A DNA stretch of 64,000 nucleotides. It comes from Marispirochaeta aestuarii (GTDB lineage: Bacteria > Spirochaetota > Spirochaetia > JC444 > Marispirochaetaceae). A model generated the notes under the pieces. The model had not been told where the DNA came from. It searched no databases and worked only from the letters and a program-made list of their open reading frames with translations. The stretch is taken from the NCBI RefSeq assembly GCF_002087085.1, contig NZ_MWQY01000002.1, forward strand, positions 186,001-250,000. Direction: 5' to 3'. The first letter of the stretch is position 1. Each line of letters begins with the position of its first letter. Shown one piece after another: positions 24,927 to 34,407 of the stretch. Made by a program: the position numbers and the translations under genes.

Positions 24927-25928
24927 CTAGAGGACCTCCCGCAGCAGATACTTGCGGATAAACAGATGCAGCAGCACGGCTATTCCTCCTGCAAGCAGAA
25001 AGTAGCGGTAGGAGGCTTCGGTTTCGGTCCTCACCTTTACCCTTTTTTCCGTGACGGTCACCGAGTCGATGGAGCGAAACACTGTTTCCAGAGCCCCGGG
25101 AGTGGAAGCGGAATAGAAGCGTCCGCCGGTAGTCTCCGCTATCATCCGCAAAAGCTCCTCATCGTAGCTGCCGGAGAAGACCCCGCGAAATATTTTTCCC
25201 GTCTCGGGATCCGTATACTCTCCCGGTACGTCCCCGGGGCTCCCGATTCCGATGGCGAAGATCTTTATTCCCAGAGAAGACGCTACCTCCGCTGCGCTGG
25301 CGGGGGTTATTTCTCCGGCATTGTTTTCTCCGTCCGTCAAAAGGACGATTATCTTTTCCTGGGCGCTGCTCTGGCGCAGATGCAGGGAAGCCACGGCAAT
25401 CCCCATGCCGATGGCCGTCCCCCGGCCCAGACTCATGAGCTGAAGATCATCCAGCACCCTGAGGTACGCACTGTAATCCAGGGTGGGGGGAACCATGAGG
25501 GCCGCCTCATCGGAGAATACCACCAGACCGACTGGATCATTCTCCCTGGAGCGGATAAAGGAATTGATTACCTCCCTGGCGGTATTGAAACGGTTTTCCG
25601 GGTAAAAATCCTGAGCCGCCATACTGGGAGACTCATCGAGAACAAAGATGATATCGATTCCGCGGGTCAGATATACCCGCTCCTTCGTAATCCGGCCGGG
25701 ACCGGCCAGAGCCAGTACCAGAAGCACAAACCCTGTCCAGAAAAGGAAATGGGAAAGAAAACTCAGAAATCGCAGACTGAAGGGGCTCTCCTGAAAGGAG
25801 TCTCCCCGCCATACGGAAAGGGAAAACGGGACCCGTCCTCCCCGGCCCTTCCAGAAATGGGCGAAGAAGATCCCGGGTAAAAGAAGTCCCAGGAGCAGAA
25901 GGTAAGCCGGACTCTCAAATATCCACAT
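24927..25928 (-). CDS. batA: VWA-domain membrane protein BatA
   Basis: A 333-residue protein from ATG at 25928, placed behind AGGAGGACGCAG. Two N-terminal membrane segments, a VWA domain with DESPSM (MIDAS), GRGTAIGMGIAVASLHL, VLLTDGENNAGEI, and a C-terminal membrane segment ending in KYLLREVL. It starts inside the end of the preceding gene (14-bp overlap). In other spirochaetes this gene follows a MoxR and a DUF58 gene, as here. Confidence 0.88.
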   Translation of the reverse strand: MWIFESPAYLLLLGLLLPGIFFAHFWKGRGGRVPFSLSVWRGDSFQESPFSLRFLSFLSHFLFWTGFVLLVLALAGPGRITKERVYLTRGIDIIFVLDESPSMAAQDFYPENRFNTAREVINSFIRSRENDPVGLVVFSDEAALMVPPTLDYSAYLRVLDDLQLMSLGRGTAIGMGIAVASLHLRQSSAQEKIIVLLTDGENNAGEITPASAAEVASSLGIKIFAIGIGSPGDVPGEYTDPETGKIFRGVFSGSYDEELLRMIAETTGGRFYSASTPGALETVFRSIDSVTVTEKRVKVRTETEASYRYFLLAGGIAVLLHLFIRKYLLREVL

Positions 25929-26823
25929 CTGCGTCCTCCTGCTTATCCCTGTCCCGTAATCGGCACTCCTCTTCCACTGCAGATGCAAGTTCTCCAAGAC
26001 GCAGAATATCGTCGCCCTTGCGGGCGCTTCCCGCCTCGACCCCGGCGAATTTTATCATGTCCGCGTACTCAAGAAAATGGATTAGACGCATGGCGATATC
26101 CCCCTTCGGGAAAAGGCTCTGCATCATGGACCTGATCTCATGAATCGTAGTGGTTATACAATCCCATCCGGTCCGCCGGCTGATATAGCTGCGCACCGAA
26201 TCGGAGAGGCGGTAATAAAAATCCCTGTCCGGCATCATGAGCGCCTGGGAACTCAGCTCCTTTAAATCCCGCCTCAGACGCCAGTACGGACGTTTCCGGG
26301 CCAGAAGAACAGCCGCCGAACGCAGCCGCTCCCGCAGGATGCCGGAAACGGCAATGAGGGCAAGGGGTCCTATCAGTACAACCAGGACTGTAATAATCAG
26401 GAGGGTGAAGGTGCCGGGAAGGTACAACTGTCCCCGGATGTCCTCCAGTTCACCCTCGTTTTCCAGGATAGAGCTTGTATGGATCTTCATTCCCGAAAGC
26501 ACATAGGAACCGAAATCCAGTTCAGGCAGGGTCCGGGTTCCCGGAGAAAAGGAGGAAAAAAAGATGCGCAGTTCATGATTACCCCCCCGCTGTTCAACCC
26601 GGGCCCCGTGGAAGAAAACCCAGTCAACCGCAGGCAGCACAGCGGGAGGTCGTATTGTATCAGCCTCGTCGGAACGCAGGATAATCCGCAATTCCACCGT
26701 GTCGCCCACATAGAATTCCGGGGGAAGCAGGTGCACCGAGACGACCTGGGGAGCGGCATACAGAAGCGAGGCTACACAGGTGAGGAAAAGGCTTAGTACC
26801 GCCCGTAATCCGGCTGAAGTCAT
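25915..26823 (-). CDS. Bat-locus membrane protein with one TM segment
   Basis: A 302-residue protein with a signal segment (VLSLFLTCVASLLYAAPQ), an extracytoplasmic beta domain of about 110 residues (EFYVGDTVELRIILRSDE), a TM segment (FTLLIITVLVVLIGPLALIAV) and a cytoplasmic helical part (RDFYYRLSDSVRSYISRRTGWDC). It resembles DUF4381-like proteins that accompany Bat operons. Its start overlaps the DUF58 gene end by 4 bp. Function within the complex is not known. Confidence 0.72.
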   Translation of the reverse strand: MTSAGLRAVLSLFLTCVASLLYAAPQVVSVHLLPPEFYVGDTVELRIILRSDEADTIRPPAVLPAVDWVFFHGARVEQRGGNHELRIFFSSFSPGTRTLPELDFGSYVLSGMKIHTSSILENEGELEDIRGQLYLPGTFTLLIITVLVVLIGPLALIAVSGILRERLRSAAVLLARKRPYWRLRRDLKELSSQALMMPDRDFYYRLSDSVRSYISRRTGWDCITTTIHEIRSMMQSLFPKGDIAMRLIHFLEYADMIKFAGVEAGSARKGDDILRLGELASAVEEECRLRDRDKQEDADVDI

Positions 26824-27695
26824 GAAACGCGCCTCCGGGTCTTGAAAAAGGCCAGAACCTTGGCGACGGGATCATCACTGGTGTCCACGGAAAGCACCTG
26901 AATTCTGCGGCGGCGGCACTCACGACGAAAGATCACATCCTGGGTATCCCAGAAATCGCCGTAGGCACTGCGAAAGGCAGGACTGACCCCTCCGGCCAGA
27001 AGGCTGTGACCCCGTTCAGGATCCTGAAGAACAAGACTGCCCTTGAGGGGCAGTACCTTGTCGCCGGGATCGCTTATCCGGACGGCAATAACGTCGTGTT
27101 TGCGGGCCAGAAGGGTCATTTCGTTCCAGCCGGTGGCGGTGCGGAAATCAGAAAAAACAACGCAGATTCCCCGGGATTTCAGGGATTCGTAGACCGTCTT
27201 GAGGGCCAGTCCCAGCTCGGAACCTGCTCCCCGGGGTTTCAGATTTTCCATATCCTCAATAAGACTGGCCACGTGTTTGCGACCCTTGGAGGGGGGAACC
27301 CATTTTTCAATGCGGTCGGAAAAGAAGACCCCCCCCACCCGATCATTATTGTGGACCGCGGCAAAGGCAAAGATCGCCCCCAGGATCATTGCCATGTCCC
27401 GTTTACTGATATCGCCGACCCCCTGATCCAGGGAGGCTGAGACATCAAAGACGAGGGAAAGAACAAGCTCCCGTTCTTCCCGGAAGGTCTTGGCGTAGGG
27501 GCTCCCCATACGGGAGGAGACGTTCCAGTCAATGTTCCGGACATCGTCACCCTCGGAGTATTCCCTGACTTCGTCGAATTCCAGACCGGGACCGCGAAAA
27601 ACGGAACGATAGTTTCCGGCGAAGAGACCTTCCAGGAGCTTGGCACTGACAAGAGGCAGATTACGAATGCGTTGAAATAGGCTCTCTTTCTCCAT
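26820..27695 (-). CDS. DUF58-family protein
   Basis: A 291-residue cytosolic-looking protein of the DUF58 family, usually linked to MoxR ATPases. Typical segments are GPGLEFDEVREYSEGDDVRNIDWNVS and the VWA-like core LSLVFDVSASLDQG, GVFFSDR and ICVVFSDFRTATGW. It lies 12 bp from the MoxR gene and overlaps the next gene. It probably acts as the MoxR partner on the VWA proteins downstream. Confidence 0.88.
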   Translation of the reverse strand: MEKESLFQRIRNLPLVSAKLLEGLFAGNYRSVFRGPGLEFDEVREYSEGDDVRNIDWNVSSRMGSPYAKTFREERELVLSLVFDVSASLDQGVGDISKRDMAMILGAIFAFAAVHNNDRVGGVFFSDRIEKWVPPSKGRKHVASLIEDMENLKPRGAGSELGLALKTVYESLKSRGICVVFSDFRTATGWNEMTLLARKHDVIAVRISDPGDKVLPLKGSLVLQDPERGHSLLAGGVSPAFRSAYGDFWDTQDVIFRRECRRRRIQVLSVDTSDDPVAKVLAFFKTRRRVS

Positions 27696-27707
27696 GGATA
27701 CAGATAA

Positions 27708-28694
27708 TCAGGGAACCGGTACGGCCCGGAGTATCATGGTTATTACATCTTCGCTGCTGAGCTCCTCCGATTCAGCTTCATAGGAGAGAATTATCCGGTG
27801 CCGGAGCACATCGTAGGCGGTCTCCTTGACATCCTCGGGGATTACGTAGTTCCTGCCGGCAAAAAGGGCTTTAACCTTGGCCGCCCGGTACAGAAACAGG
27901 GTCGCCCTGGTGGAGGCACCGTATTCGATATACCGGGTATAGCCGAAGCGTCCGGCGTCCTTCTCCCGGGAGGCCGTGACAATGGAGACAATATACTCCT
28001 CGATCCTCTCGTCCACCTTGATCGCCGCGGCTGTCTCCTTGATGATATTCAGGATTCCCGGAGTCAGGACCTTCTGAATAAAGGATTTCTGCTCCACCCC
28101 CATGCGCCGCAGAATGGCAAGTTCATCCTGGGGGTCCGGATAGTCGATCTTGAGCTTCATCATGAAGCGGTCCAGCTGGGCTTCGGGCAGGGGATAGGTA
28201 CCTTCACTCTCGATGGGGTTCTGGGTGGCCAGGACAAAGAAGGGCTTGGGAAGATAGTGGGTCTCGTCCCCGATTGTAACGTGCCGCTCCTCCATGGCCT
28301 CCAGAAGAGCCGACTGGACCTTGGCGGGAGCGCGGTTTATTTCATCGGCCAGGACAATGTTGGCGAAAACCGGTCCCTTTCTCGCGACGAACTCCCCGGT
28401 CTGCTGGCGGTAAATCATGGTCCCGATCAGGTCCGCAGGCAGAAGGTCGGGGGTGAACTGGAGCCGCTTGAAGCTTGCATCCAGGACCTCCGCCAGGGTT
28501 TTTACAGCCAGGGTCTTGGCCAGCCCCGGCACCCCTTCCAGGAGTACATGACCGCCGGCAATCAGGCCCATCAGCATACCGTCGACCATGGACTCCTGGC
28601 CGACCAGTCTTTTGGCTATCTCTTTGCGGCAGCGAATTAATTCGGTACTCGCCCGTTCGACATCAACTTCGGTTCTGTTCGCGGTGCTGCTCAT
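27708..28694 (-). CDS. moxR: MoxR-family AAA+ ATPase
   Basis: A 328-residue AAA+ protein. Walker A is in GVPGLAKTLAVKTLAE, Walker B in LADEINRAPAKVQSALLEAMEE, sensor 1 in FFVLATQNPIE, with the family segment YPLPEAQLDRFMMKLKIDYP. It is a chaperone-like ATPase for metal or VWA-domain partners in known systems. It is the first gene of the Bat locus; 37 bp separates its start from the argJ stop on the same strand, so argJ may be transcribed into the operon. Confidence 0.93.
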   Translation of the reverse strand: MSSTANRTEVDVERASTELIRCRKEIAKRLVGQESMVDGMLMGLIAGGHVLLEGVPGLAKTLAVKTLAEVLDASFKRLQFTPDLLPADLIGTMIYRQQTGEFVARKGPVFANIVLADEINRAPAKVQSALLEAMEERHVTIGDETHYLPKPFFVLATQNPIESEGTYPLPEAQLDRFMMKLKIDYPDPQDELAILRRMGVEQKSFIQKVLTPGILNIIKETAAAIKVDERIEEYIVSIVTASREKDAGRFGYTRYIEYGASTRATLFLYRAAKVKALFAGRNYVIPEDVKETAYDVLRHRIILSYEAESEELSSEDVITMILRAVPVP

Positions 28695-28731
28695 AGTAAT
28701 GATCCTTCACGCTTACGTTATGTTCTTTTGT

Positions 28732-30048
28732 TCAGCTGCGGTACTCGGCGTTCTCCCGGATATACTCATAGGACAGATCACTGCCCCATACCCGGGAAGA
28801 GCCCGTTCCGCTCTGTAAGTCTATCTCAATTAGTACCGTTTCGTCATGCTCCGGGTAACCTTTTAGCTCGGGAGAGAAGGATTTTTTCTCCAGATAGGAT
28901 GAAAGCCTCGTTTCAAGTTCCGGAGAGATACGGAACTCACCGCCTGAAAAGATCAGCTCTCCCCCCAGGCGGATACTCAGAGCCTTTCCGTCCAGGGGTA
29001 TTCCATTGTTTCCGGCATAATCTCCCAGGGACGAAACAAGGCGTCCGATGTTCGGGTCGTTGCCGTAGATGGCCGTCTTGACCAGGGGGGAATTGACCAC
29101 GGCCTTGGCAAACCCCCGGGCCTCTTCCCTGCACCGGGCGCCTGAAACAGCCACCTCGATTACATGGGAGGTACCCTCTCCGTTCCGCACGATATCCCGG
29201 GCAAGACCGGTGCACACCTGCCGCAGGGCTTCGACAAAATCGCCGTATGCAGGAGCAGGCGACCTGCGGGACGAGAGCAGGATACACATATCGCTGGTAC
29301 TCTGGTCTCCGTCCACGGAAACGGCATTGAAGGAATCCTCCACAACCTCCCCCAGGGCCCTGGAGAGCTCCTCCCGGGACAGGTCAGCATCGGTCATTAT
29401 GAAAGCCAGCATGGTCGCCATGTTCGGTTCTATCATACCCGCGCCCTTGGCTATTCCCAGCACCGTGGCCTCTCCCGCAGGAACCGAACGGATCTTGGGA
29501 AAGCGGTCGGTGGTCATGATTCCCCTGGCAGCGGGAAGGGCTGATTCAGCCTGAAGGCTCTTTATCAGCGTTGGCAGGGAAGCATCTATCTCCGGAACCG
29601 GAAGCTTCCAGCCGATAACCCCGGTGGAGGCATAGAGCCACTCCTCAGATTTACCCCCCGCCGCCGCCGCCAGGCTTTCGGTTATCCTGCAGGCGTCATC
29701 GAAACCGCCGGGAGCGCATACGTTGGCCACCTTGTTGTTGACGAGAATCCCCCTGATCGAGGGACCGTCTATACGTTCACGGCACAGGAGAACCGGTGCT
29801 CCGGGGAAGGCGTTGCGGGTAAAAACCCCGGCGGCGACACCTTTACCATCACTGAGCTCGATGAGAGAAAGATTCATCCGGTAGAGCTTGTCTCCGGGAA
29901 GTTCCCGGGGATGAAAGGTCAGGGCGACGCTTCCCGCACGGAAGCCCCGGGGAAGCGCAGAACGTGTCTTGAGAACATCTTCATAATCAACTATGCTTTT
30001 ACAGGCGGCCATCCGATTGTTATAGTACGTCAGGGATTCGTATTTCAA
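28732..30048 (-). CDS. argJ: Glutamate/ornithine acetyltransferase ArgJ
   Basis: A 438-residue enzyme moving the acetyl group between N-acetylornithine and glutamate in arginine synthesis. The self-processing site and nucleophile lie in EPNMATMLAFIMTDA (Thr in ATML). Further family segments are RNAFPGAPVLLCRER, NNKVANVCAPGGFDDA, ASTGVIGWKLP and FNAVSVDGDQSTSDM. The ORF opens with TTG at 30048; an ATG at 30012 is an alternative. No other arginine gene is near. Divergent from the nitroreductase. Confidence 0.93.
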   Translation of the reverse strand: MKYESLTYYNNRMAACKSIVDYEDVLKTRSALPRGFRAGSVALTFHPRELPGDKLYRMNLSLIELSDGKGVAAGVFTRNAFPGAPVLLCRERIDGPSIRGILVNNKVANVCAPGGFDDACRITESLAAAAGGKSEEWLYASTGVIGWKLPVPEIDASLPTLIKSLQAESALPAARGIMTTDRFPKIRSVPAGEATVLGIAKGAGMIEPNMATMLAFIMTDADLSREELSRALGEVVEDSFNAVSVDGDQSTSDMCILLSSRRSPAPAYGDFVEALRQVCTGLARDIVRNGEGTSHVIEVAVSGARCREEARGFAKAVVNSPLVKTAIYGNDPNIGRLVSSLGDYAGNNGIPLDGKALSIRLGGELIFSGGEFRISPELETRLSSYLEKKSFSPELKGYPEHDETVLIEIDLQSGTGSSRVWGSDLSYEYIRENAEYRS

Positions 30049-30083
30049 GGGTTTTTTCGCCCAATCTCAGGGAGGTGTTATCA

Positions 30084-30659
30084 ATGAATTTTACCCGGCT
30101 TGTCAGGGAAAACCGGAGCTACCGGCGTTTTAACGAAGCAGACCCCATTCCCCGGAAACTCATGACGGAAATGGTTGACCTGGGAAGGATCTGCCCCAGC
30201 GGGGCCAACAGGCAGCCCCTGAAATACATGATCGTCTCGGATCGGGAAACACGGGACAGAGTGTTCCCCCTCCTGAGCTGGGCAGCCTACCTCAAGGACT
30301 GGACGGGCCCTGCAGAAGGAGAGCGTCCGACGGGGTACATTGTAATACTCGGCGACACGGAGATATCCCAGTCGCCTTCCGTCGACCTGGGGATCTGTGC
30401 CCAGACCATGCTGCTCCTGGCTGTCGAAGCAGGATACGGCGGCTGCATGATCGCTTCGGTAAAGAAAGACTCCCTTAAGGAGCTGCTTGAAGTCCCCCCG
30501 GGACTCGAGGTTCTCCTGGTAATAGCCCTGGGAAAACCCGGGGAAGACGTCGTTCTTGAGGAAAAGTCCCCCGAAGGGGATATATTCTACTACCGGGACA
30601 GTGAAGACCGCCACCACGTGCCCAAGCGTCCTTTGAAGGAAGTACTCCTGCGGAAATGA
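30084..30659 (+). CDS. Nitroreductase-family flavoprotein
   Basis: A 191-residue FMN-dependent oxidoreductase-like protein from ATG at 30084, behind GGAGGTGTTATCA. Motifs are VRENRSYRRFNE (FMN phosphate-binding Arg-rich start), LGRICPSGANRQPLKYMIVSD, TMLLLAVEAGYGGCMI and VIALGKPGEDV. The electron acceptor substrate is not predicted. Its stop overlaps the next gene by 4 bp (ATGA), so the two are translationally coupled. Confidence 0.86.
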   Translation: MNFTRLVRENRSYRRFNEADPIPRKLMTEMVDLGRICPSGANRQPLKYMIVSDRETRDRVFPLLSWAAYLKDWTGPAEGERPTGYIVILGDTEISQSPSVDLGICAQTMLLLAVEAGYGGCMIASVKKDSLKELLEVPPGLEVLLVIALGKPGEDVVLEEKSPEGDIFYYRDSEDRHHVPKRPLKEVLLRK

Positions 30660-31498
30660 TTCCCCTCACAAACTACCACACCCACAACAGCCTGTGCGAC
30701 GGGACCGGCGAACTGGAAGAGTACCTGGCGACGGCCCGACGCAAGGGCTTTGCCGCCCTGGGCTTTACGAGCCATGCTCCCCTGCCCTTCATCAATGACT
30801 GGACCCTTGCGGAGGCGGACCTGGAAACCTACTGCAGCAGAGTACGGGAGCTGCAGAAGAACAGCGATCCGGAACTCTACCTGGGGCTGGAGATCGATTA
30901 TATACCCGGCAGAATGGGCCCGGCGGAGGAACGCTGGAAACAGTACCGGTTCGATTACACCATCGGTTCGGTTCACATGATCCCGGTGGATGGAAAAGCC
31001 TGGTCCATTGACGGGCCGGATGATGAGTTCCTTCATCTGTACCGGAACGTGTATAACCGGGACGGGACGGCCATGGCAGTGGAATACTACCGCCTCCTTG
31101 AGGAGATGATCCATAAGGGAGGCTTCACGATTCTCGGCCATCTTGACCTGATAAAGAAAAAGAACCTCAAAATGCATTTCCTGAACGAAGAGGCGCCCCG
31201 ATATACGGATGCGGTACTTCGGGTTCTGGACAGCCTTGCAGACAGCGGAATATTCATGGAAATCAACTCCGGCGGCCTGTTCCGGGGAGCTACTGAAGGG
31301 GTCTACCCCTCCTTCTCCATTCTGCAGGAAGCCCGACGGCGGGGAATCCCCCTGGTAATAAACTCCGATGCCCATACCCCGGAGGCGCTGGATTTCCATT
31401 TCAACGAAGCCTGTGACCTTGCCCGGAAGGCCGGCTACCGGAGGACCATGATGCTCCTGAACGGAGACTGGCGGGAGATCCCCCTGGGAGAAGCCTAG
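30656..31498 (+). CDS. PHP-type histidinol-phosphatase-like enzyme
   Basis: A 280-residue PHP-domain hydrolase. Metal motifs visible: NYHTHNSLCDGTG, FTSHAPLPF, EIDYIPG, GSVHMIP, LGHLDLIKK and NSDAHTPEAL, which match the HisK/HisJ group of histidinol-phosphatases. Several PHP phosphoesterases share these, so the substrate needs testing. Start ATG overlaps the nitroreductase stop; the next gene begins one base after its stop. Confidence 0.85.
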   Translation: MIPLTNYHTHNSLCDGTGELEEYLATARRKGFAALGFTSHAPLPFINDWTLAEADLETYCSRVRELQKNSDPELYLGLEIDYIPGRMGPAEERWKQYRFDYTIGSVHMIPVDGKAWSIDGPDDEFLHLYRNVYNRDGTAMAVEYYRLLEEMIHKGGFTILGHLDLIKKKNLKMHFLNEEAPRYTDAVLRVLDSLADSGIFMEINSGGLFRGATEGVYPSFSILQEARRRGIPLVINSDAHTPEALDFHFNEACDLARKAGYRRTMMLLNGDWREIPLGEA

Positions 31499-31499
31499 G

Positions 31500-32348
31500 A
31501 TGGAAGGGTCCCACGACAACATCGAAAGGGAACTTGAGGAATGCCGCAGGGCATACCGAAAGCGCACCGGTCAATTCACAAAACTCCTGAAACAGTCGAA
31601 GGAGATGACCGCCAACCTGCGCCTGAACTTTGACGGTATCGTGCATCTTCTGGGAGATGTAATCAGCCAGGCTTCCCCTTTAATGGGAGGACACACAAAG
31701 AGGACCGCGGCCCTTGCCCGCAGCATTGCCCAGGCCATGCGCTTGAATCCGGACCGCAGACGGCTTGTCTTCTACGCCGCCAGTCTCCACGACCTGAGTC
31801 TTGCAGGCAGGGAGCAGAACTGGCTCGACGAGGAGAACCGGGATTGGCTTGACCATCCCGACCGCAGTGCAGATCTTATAGCAGTGGTAAAGAACCTGGG
31901 AAGAATTGCAGCAACGGTAAGGTCTCATCACGAATACTACAACGGAGAAGGCTTCCCCAGAGGGCTCAGGGGCGAAGAGATCCCCCTGGAAAGCAGAATA
32001 ATTACCGCCGCCCTCAGCTATGACAGAAGTGTTGCCCTCAGGAAGGTCCCGGTGGATACAACTCTTGAGAACATGGAGGCAGGCGGCCGCTTCGATCCCC
32101 AGGTGCTGGAACATCTTTCTTCCATTATACGAAGCGAAGACGAGCGTCGTCGCAGGGGAGACCGATTGATACTGCTGGAGGAACTGACCCCTGGAATGGA
32201 GCTCGCCGACGATCTGATTCTCGCAAACGGTCTGGTTCTGTATCCAAGGGGTACAATTCTGGACGAGGAGACCCGTACACGGATCATCAACTTCGACGGC
32301 ATGTTTCCGAAATCCGGCCTGATCCGGGTTTACGGGGCAGGACAGTAA
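31500..32348 (+). CDS. HD-GYP-like signalling phosphodiesterase
   Basis: A 282-residue protein with a coiled N-terminus and an HD domain of the HD-GYP type. HTKRTAALARSIAQAM, AASLHDLSL (HD), then HHEYYNGEGFPRGLRGEEIPL where the usual GYP reads GFP. The Tyr-to-Phe change and the altered dipeptide may weaken cyclic-di-GMP hydrolysis, but the metal residues appear present. A C-terminal ~70-residue part (LTPGMELADDLILANG) is beta-rich and of the PilZ-like or c-di-GMP accessory type. It follows the PHP gene in a probable operon. Confidence 0.75.
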   Translation: MEGSHDNIERELEECRRAYRKRTGQFTKLLKQSKEMTANLRLNFDGIVHLLGDVISQASPLMGGHTKRTAALARSIAQAMRLNPDRRRLVFYAASLHDLSLAGREQNWLDEENRDWLDHPDRSADLIAVVKNLGRIAATVRSHHEYYNGEGFPRGLRGEEIPLESRIITAALSYDRSVALRKVPVDTTLENMEAGGRFDPQVLEHLSSIIRSEDERRRRGDRLILLEELTPGMELADDLILANGLVLYPRGTILDEETRTRIINFDGMFPKSGLIRVYGAGQ

Positions 32349-32358
32349 AGGCACATTC

Positions 32359-33477
32359 ATGAAAGAGGAAATACTCAGTTCCATAAAGGATCGGGAAACC
32401 TTCAAGCGGATAGAGAAAATCTATACCACCGCCCCGGTGAGAAAACTCAGCGATGAGGATAAAATCGTTATCTTCTCGGACCTGCATATGGGAAATCGAC
32501 GAAGGGTAGATGACTTTCGCGGCAATTCCGAGCTTTTTTACCGGCTTCTGAAGGATTATTACTGGCCCCGGGGCTACACCCTGATTTTGAACGGGGATAT
32601 AGAAGAGCTTCAGAAATTCAATATGCCGGTCATCAGGAAACGCTGGAACGAAGTATTCAAGCTGCTCGAGGATTTTCACAGCGCCGGACGACTGATCAAG
32701 ATCATCGGCAACCATGACCTTGAACTTTCCACAGGGCGCTTTGACAGCATCAACGCCGATCTTCTCGAAGCCCTTCGCTACGATTACAAGGGACAAACCA
32801 TCTTCCTGCTCCACGGCCACCAGGCTGCGGACATTTTTCACCGCTACAACGATTTTGTGGGCTTCATGGCAAAATATCTGGCTTATCCCCTGGGAATAAA
32901 AAACCGGACCGCCGCCCATAACTCCAAGCGGAAATATACCGTTGAACGCAGGATCTACCGTTTTTCCTACCTGAAAAAGATCGTCTCGATTATCGGGCAT
33001 ACCCATCGCCCCCTTTTTGAAGGCCTCAATAAACGGGACTCCCTGCGTTTCTCCATCGAACGGCTCCTGAGGAACTATCCGGAAATGGATGAGAAGGAGA
33101 AAACCTTCGCCCGGAGCCAGATACTGGTTCTGAAGGACGAACTGGAAAACCTTGAAAACCGGGAGAAAAACTCACCGGAATCGAGCTTTTACCACAGTGA
33201 GGACCTTGTCCTGCCGAACCTCTTCAATTCCGGGGCAGTTATCGGCAAACACGGCGCCACGGGGCTCGAGATCGAGCGGGGAAACATCCGGCTTGTCCAC
33301 TGGTTTGACGAATCGGTGCGCTCCCGGAAACGTTATATGCGGGATGTCCCGGCAGAAAACCTGCCCGGCACAACCTATAACCGCCGCACGATTAAACAGG
33401 ATCATCTGGAATACATATTTAACCGCATAACCCTGCTGGGCTGGGTTGAATCGATGGAAGAAGAGACGGAGGATTGA
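32359..33477 (+). CDS. Metallophosphoesterase, LpxH-like
   Basis: A 372-residue calcineurin-fold phosphoesterase. Metal motifs are FSDLHMGNRR, NGDIEELQ, GNHDLELS, LLHGHQAAD and IGHTHRP. The layout resembles UDP-2,3-diacylglucosamine pyrophosphatase but the protein is longer (LpxH is about 240 residues) and has an added C-terminal region of about 120. Substrate uncertain. The start ATG is 10 bp past the previous stop. Confidence 0.8.
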   Translation: MKEEILSSIKDRETFKRIEKIYTTAPVRKLSDEDKIVIFSDLHMGNRRRVDDFRGNSELFYRLLKDYYWPRGYTLILNGDIEELQKFNMPVIRKRWNEVFKLLEDFHSAGRLIKIIGNHDLELSTGRFDSINADLLEALRYDYKGQTIFLLHGHQAADIFHRYNDFVGFMAKYLAYPLGIKNRTAAHNSKRKYTVERRIYRFSYLKKIVSIIGHTHRPLFEGLNKRDSLRFSIERLLRNYPEMDEKEKTFARSQILVLKDELENLENREKNSPESSFYHSEDLVLPNLFNSGAVIGKHGATGLEIERGNIRLVHWFDESVRSRKRYMRDVPAENLPGTTYNRRTIKQDHLEYIFNRITLLGWVESMEEETED

Positions 33478-33519
33478 TATGTCTTGCAGGACCCTGCCGA
33501 TCCGGATTACCCTGAGGGC

Positions 33520-33786
33520 ATGAACGACTCCCCGCAGATTCTCTACCCCGCCCGGATTATGATGAAGGTTATCATGAGCGCCAAGGAGACGGAAGAAGAG
33601 AACCGACGGCGTATACATGATACCGTGGCCCCCCTGGGATACCAGCCCTCGGGATTCAGTTCCAGGCTCAGCAGGAAGGGTCGATGGATGAGCATTAGTT
33701 TTTTTGCAGAAGTTGAGTCCAACAGCGCCCTTCAGAAGTTGTACCAAACCCTCGCGGAGCTACCAGGCGCGCAGGTTGTTCTCTGA
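33520..33786 (+). CDS. DUF493-like small protein
   Basis: An 88-residue protein from ATG at 33520; the frame also has TTG at 33484. The central strand-helix-strand pattern (YPARIMMKVIMSAKETEEENRRRIHD, FSSRLSRKGRWMSISFFAEV, LQKLYQTLAELPGAQVVL) is that of the DUF493/YbeD ACT-like fold. Family members are thought to regulate or stabilise partners; no function is established here. It ends one base before the convergent HD-domain gene. Confidence 0.65.
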   Translation: MNDSPQILYPARIMMKVIMSAKETEEENRRRIHDTVAPLGYQPSGFSSRLSRKGRWMSISFFAEVESNSALQKLYQTLAELPGAQVVL

Positions 33787-34407
33787 TCAGCTGTCCATGG
33801 AAACAACGTTTCCGGAGGCAGTGAAAACCTCCGGTAATCCAGGCTCCCTGAACTCCACAAGCCACTGCCGAAAAACAGGTCTGCAGAAATCAGGCAGTTT
33901 TTTCAGCACCCGTTCCGGACTCTTCTCCTCTTTCAGACGCCCCGGCTTTTTGGAATAAAAGCAGTCGGCGTAGCAGATCAGCTTTTCTTCCCAGCTTTCC
34001 GGCAGCATGTCCCGGGAAGGAAGGTCCATACCCTCCCGTAAGATGTCATCCCGGCTTACACCGGTCAGAAAGTGCCGTTCGCACACAAGGGCATGCCGGA
34101 CCAGTTCCTGTTCTTCCAGAAGACGACGGCCGATAATTCCGTGATGAATATAGGGCGCCCTGCCAAAACAGCCCAGGGAGGGAACATCCGTTTCGATCAT
34201 GCCGATATCGTGAAGCACGGCAGCTTCATAGAGAAAATCGAAATCCGTCTCCACCTCAGGGAAACGCCGGGCGACTTCCTGCGCCTTTGCTGCAACCGCC
34301 TCCCCATGGGCCAGCAGAATCACTTCCGCTTTTGATCCCGCTGCATAATACCTGCGGATAGTCTTTTCAATCACCCCGGCACCCGGCTTTTCCTCAGGAT
34401 CCTTCAT
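33787..34407 (-). CDS. HD-domain phosphohydrolase
   Basis: A 206-residue HD-superfamily protein. Motifs are LLAHGEAVAAKAQEVARRF, AAVLHDIGMIETDV (HD) and PYIHHGIIGRR, with a later YADCF Asp. It belongs to the HDIG group of uncharacterised nucleotide or RNA phosphohydrolases. It overlaps the HAD phosphatase by 14 bp upstream, so the two form one transcript. Convergent with the DUF493-like gene. Confidence 0.82.
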   Translation of the reverse strand: MKDPEEKPGAGVIEKTIRRYYAAGSKAEVILLAHGEAVAAKAQEVARRFPEVETDFDFLYEAAVLHDIGMIETDVPSLGCFGRAPYIHHGIIGRRLLEEQELVRHALVCERHFLTGVSRDDILREGMDLPSRDMLPESWEEKLICYADCFYSKKPGRLKEEKSPERVLKKLPDFCRPVFRQWLVEFREPGLPEVFTASGNVVSMDS

